Positions 47,347-59,393 of a DNA stretch of 64,000 nucleotides are shown one piece after another (position 1 is the stretch's first letter; every line of letters starts with the position of its first letter). A program made the translations under genes and the position numbers. The notes under the pieces are model-generated. The model searched no databases. It was not told where the DNA came from and saw only the letters and a list, made by a program, of their open reading frames with translations. Source of the stretch: Tilletiopsis washingtonensis (Eukaryota > Basidiomycota > Exobasidiomycetes > Entylomatales). The stretch covers positions 794,267 through 858,266 of the forward strand of contig NW_020312003.1 of the NCBI RefSeq assembly GCF_003144115.1, in the 5' to 3' direction.

Positions 47347-47892
47347 TCAGATCCTCTGGAAGACAGCACATTGGAGCCTGCTGTGCAAGGCATAGACAGA
47401 CCTCCTGCACAGCAGCAGCCATGTTGGTTGATGGCGCAGTGCTGGTGGCTGGAATGCCAACCTCTGCATTGCTACCGGCCTGGCAGGCAAGCTCAATCTA
47501 CCACTACGGCTGTCTGGATCCTTCACCACTTTGTAGAAGTCCTGCAAAGGCAGTGCTTGTAGCATTGCCAATAGAACTCTAGTTCCCTGCGCAGTTGCAA
47601 GGGCGGCAGCGCACATTGCCAATGATACTGCTGTAATGCGCTTGCCATTGCCGCCAAGCAGAGTTTCCAGCAATGTGCATTGAGTCTGCACACCAAAGTT
47701 TGAGACAGCTCTTTCTTTGCCTTGGTCTGGGCTGAAGTTGCCGCAGCGCGCGTTGTGGTTGCAACCTTGCCTAGCGGCACGCCCTGACAGCTGGCAACCC
47801 TTTTGGGCAAGACCGGCAGACGCAGTTTTCTTGTTGTACAGGCTGTCCTCTGGAAAGTGCGCAGCCGTGGAGAGTTTGGAGGTGGGCTGCAT
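47347..47892 (-). other. Coding-like open frame in the island, hypothetical
   Basis: A 181-codon minus-strand frame just inside the left repeat. It has no recognisable domain; an overlapping minus-strand frame (47523-47906) reads equally well, so neither is sure. It is listed because it is one of the longer frames in the island. Confidence 0.2.
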
Positions 47893-48409
47893 GTGTCCTC
47901 AGTCAAGCACTGGTGCTGCAGTCAGTGCCTGCAAGTTGGCCGCAGTCCCTGCCGCTGGCTGCCACAGTCCCTGCATGCAAGCAGTCAGGCTGCAGCGTCT
48001 GGCTGACCACTGCGCTTCAGGTTGACTCTTTGACATCAAGATGTTTGTCATGCAAGCCATTGACGCCAAGATGTGTGCTCTGCGCGGCATGCACAATGCT
48101 TGCCACAGCAAGAGAACAGAGTTCCTTGCCCAGCTTGTGACAGAGCGCTTCCAGGCTCTCTACCTTGGTCTCACACAGGCTATCACGGTCACGCTGGCTA
48201 TGCTACTGTCTCTGTTGCAGCTGTTGTGCAAGTGCAGATCTGCAGCAGCCATCAGCATCTGCAGTGGCCAGCGCAGCATCTAGCATGGCTGCAGCCTTAA
48301 GGGGATCCATGCAGATTTTGTGCAGTGGGGCCAGTCTCATGGGATGGTTCAGATTTGTGGCGCGCCAGGGACAGAGTGCAAGACAGAGTGCAAGATAGAG
48401 TGCAACAAC

Positions 48410-49220
48410 AGGGGGTCATCTGCGCCAGGCACAGCATTTGCTGCACAATGGGCAGCTGATTACGCAAACTCATCTGCCCTCACCCATGCCTTGTCAGTAA
48501 AGACTGTGTGCGTTGAGAGGGACACCACCTATCTGCTGCGCATTGAGGCGCAGCCTGTGGTGGCTGGCACATAGTTTGTCAAGTGGTAGAGTTCAGCGCA
48601 GAAGATGAGGAGCTTGCCAGGCAGCATGTGATATGTAGGTGCAAGGCCATTGGTGTCAACAACCGTCTGTCCTGCAGGATGCCGGCTTCCTACGTCAAGT
48701 TCCGCAGTGACGGCGTCTTCCTCAACCGCAATCCCTGCAAGTGGCACCAAGAATGGACCAACATGGACTGGACGTCTTGTGAGCTGCGCAATGCAATTCC
48801 AGCAAATCAGTGTCCACGCTGCTGGCCCACCTTTGTAGGCGTGGCGGCACTCAAGATGCATGTGCCTCACTGCACTGCGCCACCATTTGCCAGCCCTTTT
48901 GCAGCCATTGTCTTCTGCTAGCATAAGCAAGGATCCTGGCACAGCAAGCCACGCGCAGCGCCATGCATCAAGGACAAGGCGCAGTACACCAAGACTGCGG
49001 GCATGGAGTACAAATGCCTGCACTGCTGTTGCAATCTTTAGAGTCTTGAACAACTCTGCAAGCATCTCAGCGCGCCCTGCCCAAAGGTGCTGCCCACAGG
49101 AACAAAGAAGCGCGCCCGTGCCCTCAACAATGTGCCTGAGCAGGCACTGCTTTGCAAAGGCTCAGAGGAGCAGCCAATCACGCTGTCTGACAACAACAAT
49201 GACAACAAGAAGAAGTGATA
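48410..49220 (+). pseudogene. Relic with paired zinc-knuckle-like motifs
   Basis: This interrupted coding-like stretch contains two similar cysteine/histidine motifs. The first is a CPRC...HVPHC pattern (C-x2-C-x12-H-x3-C) near 48815-48880, the second a CLHC...HLSAPC pattern near 49010-49075. The spacing resembles zinc fingers of the C2HC/BED kind that sit at the N-terminus of hAT-like transposases and other DNA-binding proteins. The downstream stretch is acidic and Asn/Lys-rich (DNNNDNKKK). No transposase catalytic domain can be recognised after it. The family stays open. Confidence 0.35.
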
Positions 49221-49370
49221 CGTCTGAACCATTGATTGATGAGGAAAGGAGGGACAGAGAGTGGCAGAGAAGCAATGGTGCTGAGAACTTCTACAGCTCT
49301 GAGACAAGGCTGGAGGGCCACTCAACACAGATGCTGAGCGCCACATTGCATCCTGACACGCAGTACCTCC

Positions 49371-49402
49371 ATGCGGCGTTGCGCTCCATGCGGCGTTGCG
49401 CT
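49371..49402. repeat. 16 bp direct duplication beside the hairpin
   Basis: CATGCGGCGTTGCGCT occurs twice in a row with one base between, the second copy overlapping the left arm of the hairpin at 49393. Confidence 0.7.
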
Positions 49403-49452
49403 GCACTGGACCGGCAACACAGCATTGTTGCCGGTCCAGTGCAGCGCAACGC
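49393..49452. repeat. Perfect 27 bp hairpin with 6 nt loop
   Basis: 49393-49419 is the exact reverse complement of 49426-49452; the loop is CAGCAT. The stem is GC-rich and very stable. It lies in the island with no evident gene end next to it. Confidence 0.9.
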
Positions 49453-51650
49453 AACAAGCAGCAATTCAAACTCCTGTCTGCAGTCTTCTCTCTTGCGCTG
49501 CTGCGCTTGAGCAGCAGCACGCAGAGACCCACACCAGCATACTCACACTTGGCTTCTCTTGAGCTGCAGCTTTGCCCTGCACCTCACCGCTGCTGCTGCT
49601 CATGTCCTTGGCGCTGCCCCATGTGCTGTACACAGATGCGCCGCCATCCATGCCCTTGGCGCAGCTGGCAGCGCTGCAAACAGCTGCACCAACATCTACA
49701 CCCTCAGCGCTAACTGTGTCAATTATGCCAACACTATGCGCAGCCATGCCATTGCCAACACCAATGCTGTGCCTAGCTGCCCAGCTGCCCATGCCATTGG
49801 CACCAACTGTGGTGCGCAAGCCGCACCCTGCTTGCCCAGCCTGCTCAGAACTTGCCGCTCACCTTGACTTGCAGCACAGCATGCAGACGCTTGCATTGCG
49901 CAAACTAGATAAGCAGCTGGAGTGCTACTGCGCAATGGCTGAGCAGTGGGCTGGAGATGGGCTCCCTGAAGCTGCAGTAACATTTGCCAAGATGGCAGCA
50001 AAGCAGGCAGTGCTGGCTGCACTTATCTGTTGGAAATGAATTGTGGCCTGGCATAGTGTGTGAGCCTTGCCGCTGCAGGGCCTTTGCGCCGGCGGCGCAG
50101 TGGCCATGGGAACGCTGCCGCAAGCTCTTTGCCGGACAGTCTTTGCGGCTGTGGCCCGTGATTGTGGGAACGCGCGGCAAGCTCAAGCTTTCCGCCGCAG
50201 AGCCTTTGCGTGGCCGCGGCACGCTGACCGCGGGAACGCCGCGGCAAACTCTCCAGTGGAGAGCTTTGAGACAGCCGCGTATTGCGCTGCGCCCAGCGGC
50301 ACCGGCGCGCTGGCGCAGCGCCCGGGTTCCCACCGCCGCGGCAAAGGCAGATGCCCACACGCACAACGTGAGCATGATGCCGGCCAGGCGGACTGACAGA
50401 GTCCTGGCAACAAGAGCAAGGAGAGGGACAACAAGCGACTGCGCGCCGGGGGACGCTTGCTGCCGTCCCACTGCTGCGTCAGCTTGTGTCGGGCCTGGTA
50501 CGCGCTCATCCACAGCAGTGCTTGTTTGCCAAGCAGCGGCGCGGGGTTTGACATGCGCAGCCATAGCAGATTGCCTTTGTACTCACAATCAGGCAGGTTT
50601 GGGCGTTGCTTCAGCTTCTGCGCGGGGCAGCCGGACGCATTGTTGGCGTGAAGTTGAGCTGCAAGAGTGCGTCAAGATGCCGACGGCGTTGGCTGACGGG
50701 AGCCACCGGCAACAGGCCGCGTGCGACAGTGAGGGCGCGGAGCAAAGGCAAGAGGGGACAAGGGCAAGCAGGCGTTGGAGCTGCTGGATGCGCCATCTTG
50801 GGGTGTGGCTTGCTGGCAGCAACTGGCATGAGCCATAGAGACAGAATGATTCCAGACAAATGAAGCAACTCAAAGAAGCCAATGACGTCAACAAGCAGAG
50901 AGATGTCAGATGCGCGGGACTGCGCAGCAGAGTTGGAGTGAGGGCAAGAGAGGGGGAAGAGAAGAGATGGACAACAGCAAGCAAGGCTGGGGAGGACATT
51001 GTGCCGCTGAGTCTGTCTAGCACCTTCTGCCTTCTGAGAGCTGGCTGAGAGCACCGCTGCACCAGCTGTCCGCCAGCAGCGCTCATCCACTTATCATTCA
51101 TTAGCAGCGCATAGCCATGCCGCTGCCAGGGCAGTGCTGACACGCGCGCTGCAGGCAGCACAGGCTCCCTGCTGCCTCAAATGCTACAAGAGGCAGATGC
51201 AGCATCACAGCGCCGCTGTGGTTGAACTTGGGCTGCCTGCTGCAGATGCATCTGGTGCTGCCCCAGGCAGCTGTGGCAAGGGATAGCAGGCCAACATTTC
51301 CTGCGCTGTGCCAGCACTGTGGCCGCCTTGCGCGGCATGCAGCATTGGCAGGCCTTCACTGTTCCTGCAGCTGCAGTGCTGCAGGCCGCCGCTGCTGGCT
51401 GCCTGCACCGCGCGCCGCTTGGCAGGCCTGGCTGCGGCAGGCGGCAGAGCAGCAGAGCGGCTTGCGCTGCATCTTGGCTGCCTGCTACGGCGGGCAGGAG
51501 AGCAGTGAGGCGGCCCGCATGCTGGTGCTGTCAACAGCTTGGGTGCAGCTTGTTGGATGTGGTGGTCTCAGCAGGCTGCACCTGGCGCCTGGCAGCAGCG
51601 CCCAGCAAGCAGCGCCCAGAAAGCAGCGCTGTGTTAGAGCGCCAGTCTAA

Positions 51651-52430
51651 TTGGGCATGGCCGCTGGGTGGCAGCGCCGCCCTGCTCGTGTTGCAAGAGG
51701 TGCACACTGTCTGTCTGCAGCTGCATCAAGCAGCCTCTGGATGCTTGGCTGCACAGCATCTCTGTGTCACACTCTCTTTGGTACAGCACTGTTGGTCTCT
51801 GCCCCCAGCCAAGCAGGCAAGCCTGCTACTGCCCTGCTGGTGTTGGCATTGTGCAGTTCAACGCGCCTGGCCAGGAAGCCAAACAGGCCATGCATGAGTG
51901 TGCAAGAGGGGCGGTGGCAGTGGGGAGGGAAGAAGCACTTGCAGGCGCAGGCACCCTTTGGGCCACCCAGCCTCCCTTTTTCTCTCTCTCTCTCACATCC
52001 CACGTATGGCTGTCCCTCCCTGCCAGGCCGTCCCTACGCGCTGCATCTTGCATGCACGCCTCAGCACCCATCAATGCCTGCTCACACTGTCCTTTGCTCT
52101 GTGCGCCTGGGTGTGGTTGCAGCTGCAGCTGCCAATTGCGCGGCCAGCAAGAGGTACTATTCCACAGAGGATGCAAAGCTGGCTGCTGCACGCGCGCGCA
52201 GCAAAGCCAAGGAGGCAGAGGAGCGCGCCAAGTGGGCGCTTGAGGATGCGGCTGTGGAGTAGCTTGATGCGTCACTGGCACATTGTGTTGCGCTTGGAGC
52301 AGCTGCTGTGCACAAGGCCTTGGCAATGTTGTGCATGGACAACAACAAGGACAAGAAGGTTGCTGCTGAGCTCAAGGCAGGGGTGGCAGCTGACACTGTG
52401 ACGCTGTACCTGCTGCGGCCCTGCTGGTGA
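51651..52430 (+). other. Coding-like stretch in the island, coiled-coil part
   Basis: A plus-strand frame whose right half (about 52130-52430) reads as a charged helix (KRYYSTEDAKLAAARARSKA and onward) and then Ala/Leu-rich sequence. A long pyrimidine tract (51968-51995) precedes it. It is interrupted, and no domain is recognised. Confidence 0.25.
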
Positions 52431-54037
52431 GGCAGTACCCTCTGCAGCCCTGCTGCGCTGAGCGTCTGAGTTCAATCAAGTGGTGGTTTGGTGCGCTCCT
52501 TTGATACACGCTGTGCGGGGCCTGCTGTCACTGCAAGAGCTAGTGTACCTGCAGCTCTGCGGCATGCAGGTGCAGCTCCAATGCACAAGGCTCTATGATT
52601 GGCTAACAAGGCGCCACATGGCACAGGTCAGTCTTGCCAAATGCAACAAGCTTGCGCATCCCACATGCCCAGTCAGTGTGATCTAAGTCACAACTGCTGT
52701 GCACAAGGGCCAGAGCGCCTTGATCAGCAGTGGCGCTTGCAATCAGAGCCTGGCGCGCGCACACACATCATGCATTGGAAGTACACAATACATGTCTGAC
52801 ATCACGCCTCCTCATCCCCTGCATTGTCTTGGCTGGCGCAGAGGCAGTACGCAAGCTAGAGGTCTGCCTGAAGACAGCGCAGGCCCAAGCCTTGGGTGTG
52901 GCATTGGGCTCCTCACCAGCGTGAGGAGACTCTGAGCAGCAAGGTTAGCCTCAGGCAGCCACAAGCGCAGGGCAGTCTGCTCACTGGTCTTTCCCAGAGT
53001 ACACTAGAGGTTTGCATTGTCAGCCACCCCTTGTTGCTGTTGACAGCATGGCTGGCCAGAATTGTTGTCTCCTTGGAGCTGCTGGAGCCAGGCATGATGT
53101 GCGCTGAATACAGAGAGTGTGGGGTCAGTGCAGTGCATTTGCAGCAGACTCTGTCAGGTGCATCAGTGCAAGGTTGGCTGACAGATGATGGAGGATGAGG
53201 AGAGACTCAGCGCTCAGAGCAATGCCTCTTGTGTACTGCACAGCAGGAGGAGACCCTGCCACTGCACCAAGTAGGGAGCTCATCAGAGCTGTGACAATTG
53301 GTGGCAGATGCAAAAACCAGGGCACATATCCAAACAGCAGATTAGCAGGGCGCTAGCCTGCTGATGATGAGCCAGCAGTGGCTTTCAGCGCGGCAGCCTG
53401 CAATTGAGCTGTCTGCCATTGGCAAGCAACTCATTCTGCTGAGATGCCTGCAGCTGGCAAGCAAGCCAGCCTGACAAGAAGATGCTGGCAGTCAGGTGAC
53501 TCAGTCATCTTTGGCAGCTGGCCATGCCTCACCTTGTTGGTCTTGCTGTTCTCTGACAGTGCAGGCTTGTTTGGTAGCGCTGGGAATTCCTCTGCGTTAG
53601 ATGAGAGGACAAGAGGCTGCACCAGCATGCTGGACTTGCTGCTGTGCATGATGCGCGCCATTGTTGGTGAACGGCGCAACATTTGAGCTGCGGTTGGTGC
53701 TTTGTGGGCAAGGCTTGGGATGCAGTGAGTTGTGAGAGGGTTGTGCAATCAAAGGGATGGGGTGGGGAGGAGGGCAAAGAGCCTGCAATTGCTGGCCATG
53801 GCACCCTTGTCGCTGGCAGGCCAGGCAACAGCGGCAGCAAGGTGCCTGCGGCGGCGCGCGCGTGGGTTGCTTGGCCGCCTGGACAATTCAGCAGTGATCA
53901 ACTCCTGCACTGCAGGCACGCAAGTCTCATTCTCTGGGCCGCCCAGAACTTTTGCCCTGCCCTGGCCAACTTCGGGGGGGGGGGAGATTGCTCTACACTG
54001 TGATAATAAGCAGGATGGACAAGAGGGCAACTCACCT

Positions 54038-54660
54038 TCAATGCCCAAGGTTGTCAACAGCAGAACCCTTCTTTGCATTTGGGGTTAGGTTGGCAAACGC
54101 GGTTCCCAAGCCTGTTGCCTTTGCCACCTGCCACTTTGCCAGTGTCTCAGCCCTCTGGGCAAGTTGTTTGGCCTGCTTGACCATGGAGCGCAGCTTTGCA
54201 GCCTGTACCACCCTCTGGAGGGCCTCCTTCTTGACTTGGGCCAGAAACAGCCAGCGGCTTGCTTCTGACACTTGCTTCCCCTTGTTCCCGCCCCTCAGTT
54301 GTCAGAAGGCATGTGTTGCCTTGCTGAGCTCCTTTTGGGCTTACTCAAGCTCTTTGAGGGTGCGCTCTTCCTTTTTGCCTGGCAGAGGGTTGGTGCAGAG
54401 AGGTAAAGGACCTGCATCACTCACATGATGTCTTAGTAAGCGTCTGGCATGCCAGCAGCAAAGAAGTCTTTGAAAGTGGGCAGGGCCAGCTGGTGCTCTG
54501 AGGCAAGAGCGTTGATGAAAAGCTTGAGGGTGTGCACTTTCTGATCCACGTACCTAGTGCGGATTGAGAACAAGGTAGCCCATTGATCCTCAAACTTCTC
54601 TAGGTTGGCCAAGTCTCCTCAAAAGCAGGTCTGGTGAGGGGCACACACAGGATGCTGGTA
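54038..54660 (-). other. Coding-like minus-strand stretch in the island
   Basis: Minus-strand frames read KFEDQWATLFSIRTRYVDQK and, further on, a Lys/Ala-rich helix (KKEALQRVVQAAKLRSMVKQ). The amino-acid balance is protein-like, but the frames are interrupted and I recognise no family. Confidence 0.25.
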
Positions 54661-55111
54661 GCATGTGAACAGGTTAGAGTTGGAGATCTCCATTCTGTGC
54701 TTCAGATTGGCAGCAGCCTGACAAGTCAAGGTGGCCATGATCAGCCGTCAAGATCACGCGTCCAGGAGCATTTGTCATCATGCTCTTGACAAATGACCAC
54801 TTTGTGATGACGCTGAAGAACCGGAAGGACGGCAGGGCAAACCAATGGAACATCAAGGGCAACAACACAGTTGGCCTTGTCTACAACAAGCAGCACATCA
54901 GGCAGCTTCACATTGTGACGCTTCTTCACGGTGTAGTCCACGTCTCAGACAATGTTTCTGCTGTTCATCATCACCCAGCACACCCCCTGGCACAGCCAAT
55001 TGGGCACAACCTTGTGCCCATGCCAGCGCTGTCTACAGTTGTTGATCTTGAAGTCCAGGTCAAGCATGGAGAAGGCATGCCTTTCTCAGTCACTGCGCTG
55101 CCCGCCGTGCA

Positions 55112-55119
55112 CATAAATA
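55112..55119 (+). promoter_or_regulatory. TATA-like element inside the island
   Basis: CATAAATA stands about 56 bp before an ATG at 55176, with a CT-rich leader between (55141-55172). This layout matches the host transporter promoters in this window. Confidence 0.4.
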
Positions 55120-55175
55120 CAACACACAAGCGCAGCGAGCCTCTCCTTCTCTCCCCACTTCCACTATCCCTTGCC

Positions 55176-55445
55176 ATGCCACCGCTGCCTCACTTTGAGG
55201 TCTTTGGCAAACTGTGGCGCGCCAGCTACAACCAGTTGCGCATCTGCAAAGAGCTGCGCCAGCTTGCGGCGCGTGGCGCCAATCTCCTGCCCAACATTGT
55301 CCAAGTGAGTCACTGCCGCATGTGCGCAATGCCAAAGGATGTTGGACATTGGCCAAAGCGCAGAGGGCGTCCTTGCCCTTGCTTGCCCGCTGTTCTTGGC
55401 GCATCCTACTGCAGATGCTTGTGCTTGGAGCTGACTCCTGCCTAG
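55176..55445 (+). other. Open frame behind a promoter-like stretch, hypothetical
   Basis: From the ATG at 55176 the frame begins MPPLPHFEVFGKLWRASYNQ and continues as a basic helix (LRICKELRQLAARGANLLPN). A host-like donor (GTGAGT) follows at about 55304. Beyond 55445 a similar basic/aromatic sequence appears (VECQRIFGVQLPDWRSMLPN). No family recognised. Confidence 0.35.
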
Positions 55446-56327
55446 GTGGAGTGCCAGCGTATCTTTGGCGTGCAACTACCTGACTGGCGGTCCATGTTGC
55501 CTAACATGTTGCCAACAAGGCAGTGGCAGCAATTCTTGGGCTGCTGAGGGCAGCTCTGCTGTACAACATTGCGGCAACGTTTGGATGGCGCTATCAAGCC
55601 ATGATCAAGCGCAATTGATCAGTATCTGGGCAAACCTGGCCTTTCACAACAGTGTTGGTGTAGCATGGATAGCAGATGGTATCCAAAATGAGCTGCAAAC
55701 CACCCTCCTCTGCAGCAACATGGACTGCATTGCAGATGAGAGCCTTGTACAGGTCTAGCGGAGCAGCAAGATGCACTGGTGGCGCTGGCTGCCGCGCAGC
55801 CTCAGCCTTGTCTATCATTGAACTTTGTCTATCATTGAGCTTGATTGGCCATCAGGCAAGCTGCCTGTGGCGCAGAGGGCAGCAAACTGCTGCGCAAGTG
55901 ACTTGCCCAGCCCGTCTGCTGCATGTGCAGCAAGGCCTACTGAGGGGCAAGACAACGCATGCAACAATGCAGCAAGAGCGGCAAGACCAGCAGCAAGACC
56001 ACGCGTGCCATCCCACATGCTGGTGCCAGCAACTCACCTTCTTGGAGGACAACTGCTTGTTGGCTGAGATGTTGCGCAGCTTCTGCAGGAGAACCTTCCC
56101 TGTCCCAGTTGCTACATGCAGGTTCTCAGCAGTGCTGTAGGCTGCGGCCGGATGTAGGTAGCGCCAAGGGTGTGCTGCAAACTCCTTGCTGCAAGAGCAG
56201 TACACAGCATCCTTGCTCTGAATGGATGACATGCTGAGCAGGGATGAGGGTGGTGGTGATGGTGTCCGCAAATGGCTGGACTGCAAACAGCTGGACCGCA
56301 ACATTGCGGCTGCGGCTGCCGCAAACT

Positions 56328-56855
56328 TCATGTTCCTGTCACTTGTCCCTGAGTCAAATTACCACTAGGCACTGCCATTGGCTGCAGCGTCAGCATTTCC
56401 ACCAAGGGAGCCATCCTGCCGCAAGCGCATTGGGGGTCGTGCACATCCCAGTGCTTGGACTTTGCACCTTGCACCAATGTCTGGTATGGAACAGTGGGCG
56501 GTGCGGGCATGAGCAGAAGTGCAGCACAGGCCTGTGCAAGTATCTTGAGGAAGAGGTGGGTGCTGCATGGCAGTTGCAATGGCTTGAACAACATGTGTCT
56601 TGAATGCCAGGAGCATCTCCTGCATGAGTGTGGTGTCTGCTGCATGTGCTGCAGCGTTGGGCCCTTTGGAAAAGTGCTTGGGCTTGCAGCTTGGTGTACA
56701 TTATGCTGCCTATCTGGGAGGCCAGACAGGCCTTGCACTCTGACCAGGACAGGCTTGTTGATGCGGTACTTGTCTTCTTCAAGCTCTGGTCCAGGTGGCG
56801 CTGTGTTGACATGCTTGCCAAGCATGGCCATGAGGCCCTGCAGTGGCAGATGCAA
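56328..56855 (-). other. Open frame in the island, hypothetical
   Basis: A 175-codon minus-strand frame, Pro/Leu/Gln/Cys-rich. The opposite strand is also largely open here, so the coding strand is unsure. No domain recognised. Confidence 0.2.
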
Positions 56856-57596
56856 TTGTTGATCTCAATGCATGCATTGGCAAGACTTTTGCCAACAAGG
56901 CCTGTCAGGCTGTGTGGAGAAGCCTCCAGCGCCTGCTTGCAGTAGCTGCTCTGCTAGCTGGAACTATGCGCTGTACAACAACAGGCTTGCATGCTGCTAG
57001 GACTTGGCCAAGATTGGCAGCAAGAGCAACAGCTCTGGCTGTGCTGTACACAAGTAGAGCACTGCGCACATGCACAATACATTGCTTGCATGCACCATGA
57101 ACAGTTCATGGGCTGCAGTCAAGAAGCAGGCGGCAAGGAGATGCGGTTCAGCCACCCAGCAAGTCAACCAAGGCATGCAGCTGCCACCACCAGAGATACC
57201 AAGGATTCCAATGAAGGTCAGGATGTGTTTCAGGTTAGCCAGCTGGCACAAGACAACGCTGCAGCAGGTGCGCAATGAGCTTTGGGCAGGCGCAGCGTGA
57301 AGCCTGTGCGTTGGTGGACGCACATTGCATGGGTTTTTGGCACGTGAAACAGGACAAAGTGTCAGCACTGATGTGCACCGCGGTGCGCTTTGCGTAAAGT
57401 GCAGTCACATCAGCCAGCAGAGGCAACTCTGATGTTGCTGCTGGCGCTTTAGGTGGCACTGCGCTCAACGGCTGCTCAGCACCCTGCCTCCCGCCTCCTC
57501 CCTCCTCCAATGTGTGTTGGCCTGTGAGTGCCTTGCCCGCCCCCTCCTCTGCGCGCACTGTTGCTTACGCCTCTTGCAGTCATCCTCAGCACCCTG

Positions 57597-57695
57597 CCTC
57601 CTCCCCTCATCCCCGCCCCCCCAACGCGGCCTCCTTCCCTCATCCCCACCCGCCCGGCACGGCCGCCTCCCCTCATCCCCACCCGCCCGGCGCAG
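57597..57695. repeat. 33 bp minisatellite, three copies
   Basis: Three adjoining units (57597-57629, 57630-57662, 57663-57695) share the core CCCTCATCCCC followed by ACCCGCCCGGC-like sequence. The strand is nearly free of purines, unlike the rest of the island. It lies just upstream of the open frame at 57793. Confidence 0.85.
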
Positions 57696-57792
57696 CCTCC
57701 TTGTCTCTCCTTCCAACCCGCCCCCTGTCCTGTGATTGGTTGCGCCTCCACATCAAAAACGTTGGCTCACGTCAAGCGCCAGCGCGTGTAAG

Positions 57793-58269
57793 ATGTTTGC
57801 CAAAGCCTATGGCAACATTGACCCGGCGCCAGGCAAGAAGCTCTTTGAGCAGCGCACTGCGCGCGGACCCAACGCCGCATTGAGTGTGGCAGCGCTGCAA
57901 ACCGCCAACGCCTACTACGCAGACATGTGGCCTCTCCTGCTCTTCACCAAGGCCAAGATCAACGCTGCGGCCAGCATGACGCACGCGCTCAACATTGTGC
58001 TGCAGTGCCCGCCTCTGCCAAAGGCTTGCACGCGCGCAGGACCCACGGCAAGCCACATCAGCCTGCGTGGCCGCCGGGCTACTGTATCTGCTGCATTCTT
58101 CTTTGTGCTGCAAGTGGCATTTCTTGCACTGCATGTGACGGTAGAGTGGCCCTGCATGTATTGCTGCTGCCAGCACTGCAATCTAGTCTGCATGCGGCTT
58201 TGTGGGGCATGTGGAGGCAATGGGCCAGTGGGGCAAGCTTCTGAGAGCCTGGAGGCATGTGCAGGATGA
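57793..58269 (+). other. Open frame downstream of the minisatellite, hypothetical
   Basis: The ATG at 57793 begins MFAKAYGNIDPAPGKKLFEQ and runs through a protein-like, mostly helical sequence (ALSVAALQTANAYYADMW) to a Cys-rich end (CMYCCCQHCNL and CMRLCGACGG). The C/T-rich minisatellite in front could act as a leader or promoter. No family recognised; the frame after it is broken. Confidence 0.35.
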
Positions 58270-59288
58270 CAAGATTGTGCTGCTGTGCAGGATTGCTGAG
58301 ATTGGCTGGGTGAAGAGCCTGCAGAGACTTGTTGCTGGCCTGCAGCGCCTCCTTGCAGTTATAGCTGGGCTGCTTGGCAAGAGTGAGAGGCCCTGGAAGG
58401 TGTGCAGGAGGCGCACAGCTTTCATGGCAAGAAGGAGCACACAGAGGCCGAGGCAAGGGGCCCAGAACTTTCAGGGTGTTGTGCTGCTTGCTGTACACAA
58501 TGGCTGCTACAATGCAAGCTGCAGCCTCCTTCTGGAGCTGTGCAGCAGTCTTTGCCTTACACAGCATGCTGCCTGGGCACGCAGGCGCGTCAGCACAGAG
58601 TAGAGCAGAGCCGTGCAGAGCCATGCAGAGCTGGGTCAAGCAAGGCAAGGCTGTCTGGCATGCACCAGAGCCAGGAGCAAAATTGGAGCCACATCTTGAA
58701 GGCCCCATATGGGGGCAGTGGCAGCTGCTCAAGGCAGAAACTTGCAGTCATCATGAAGGGGAAGGGGTCCCAACAGTGAATCTGGGACTCCTGTGTGTGT
58801 CAGTCAGCAATTGCCTGCAAGCACAAGCAGAGTACTGACCAGAGATGCAGACCATCTTGCAAATCTGCCGGGCATTTGCTCCACTCCTGCTGCCATTATG
58901 GAGCAGTGCACTGCAAGACCTTGAAGGACATCAAACAGGTTCATGGCCCACACATTATGGTGCCAAAGTTACCTCCACTGCAACTTGATGACAAGTAGCA
59001 TAGCCACTGCATCAACCAGCAGGAAAGGGAAGTACAATTGATGTGTGCAGCAGGCCCACAACGGTCTGGCAAGAGTAACCCTCCTTGCTGTGTTGCAGTA
59101 GCTGCTCAAGAAGCTCTGCGCTGTACTTGTCACGGTGGGTGTGGAGCCAGACAACAGCCACCATCCACCTCTGCCCACAGCATCCCGTCCTCTTGCCCAC
59201 AGCATCTCAGCCTCCCGCCCACAATGTCTCTTCTTTACACATGCGCTGCCACCACATTGCCTTGCCATCACTGGCCATCCCCCTTGCC

Positions 59289-59354
59289 TTGCCATTGCCT
59301 TGCCATTGCCTTGCCATTGCCTTGCCATTGCCTTGCCATTGCCTTGCCATTGCC
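59289..59354. repeat. 11 bp tandem repeat, six perfect copies
   Basis: TTGCCATTGCC is repeated six times without error, followed by decayed units to about 59390. Because 11 is not a multiple of three, translation in any frame cycles through an 11-residue repeat. Confidence 0.92.
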
Positions 59355-59393
59355 TTGTCATTGCTGTGTCATTGCCTGTCATCATGCTGCGCA

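Noticed and set aside
48529-49065. 178-codon minus-strand frame opposite the zinc-knuckle relic
   Set aside because: The plus strand shows the ordered Cys/His motifs, so the minus-strand frame is most likely a shadow.
59289-59354. Possible CRISPR array
   Set aside because: The units are 11 bp, directly adjoining and without spacers; a plain tandem repeat in a eukaryote.
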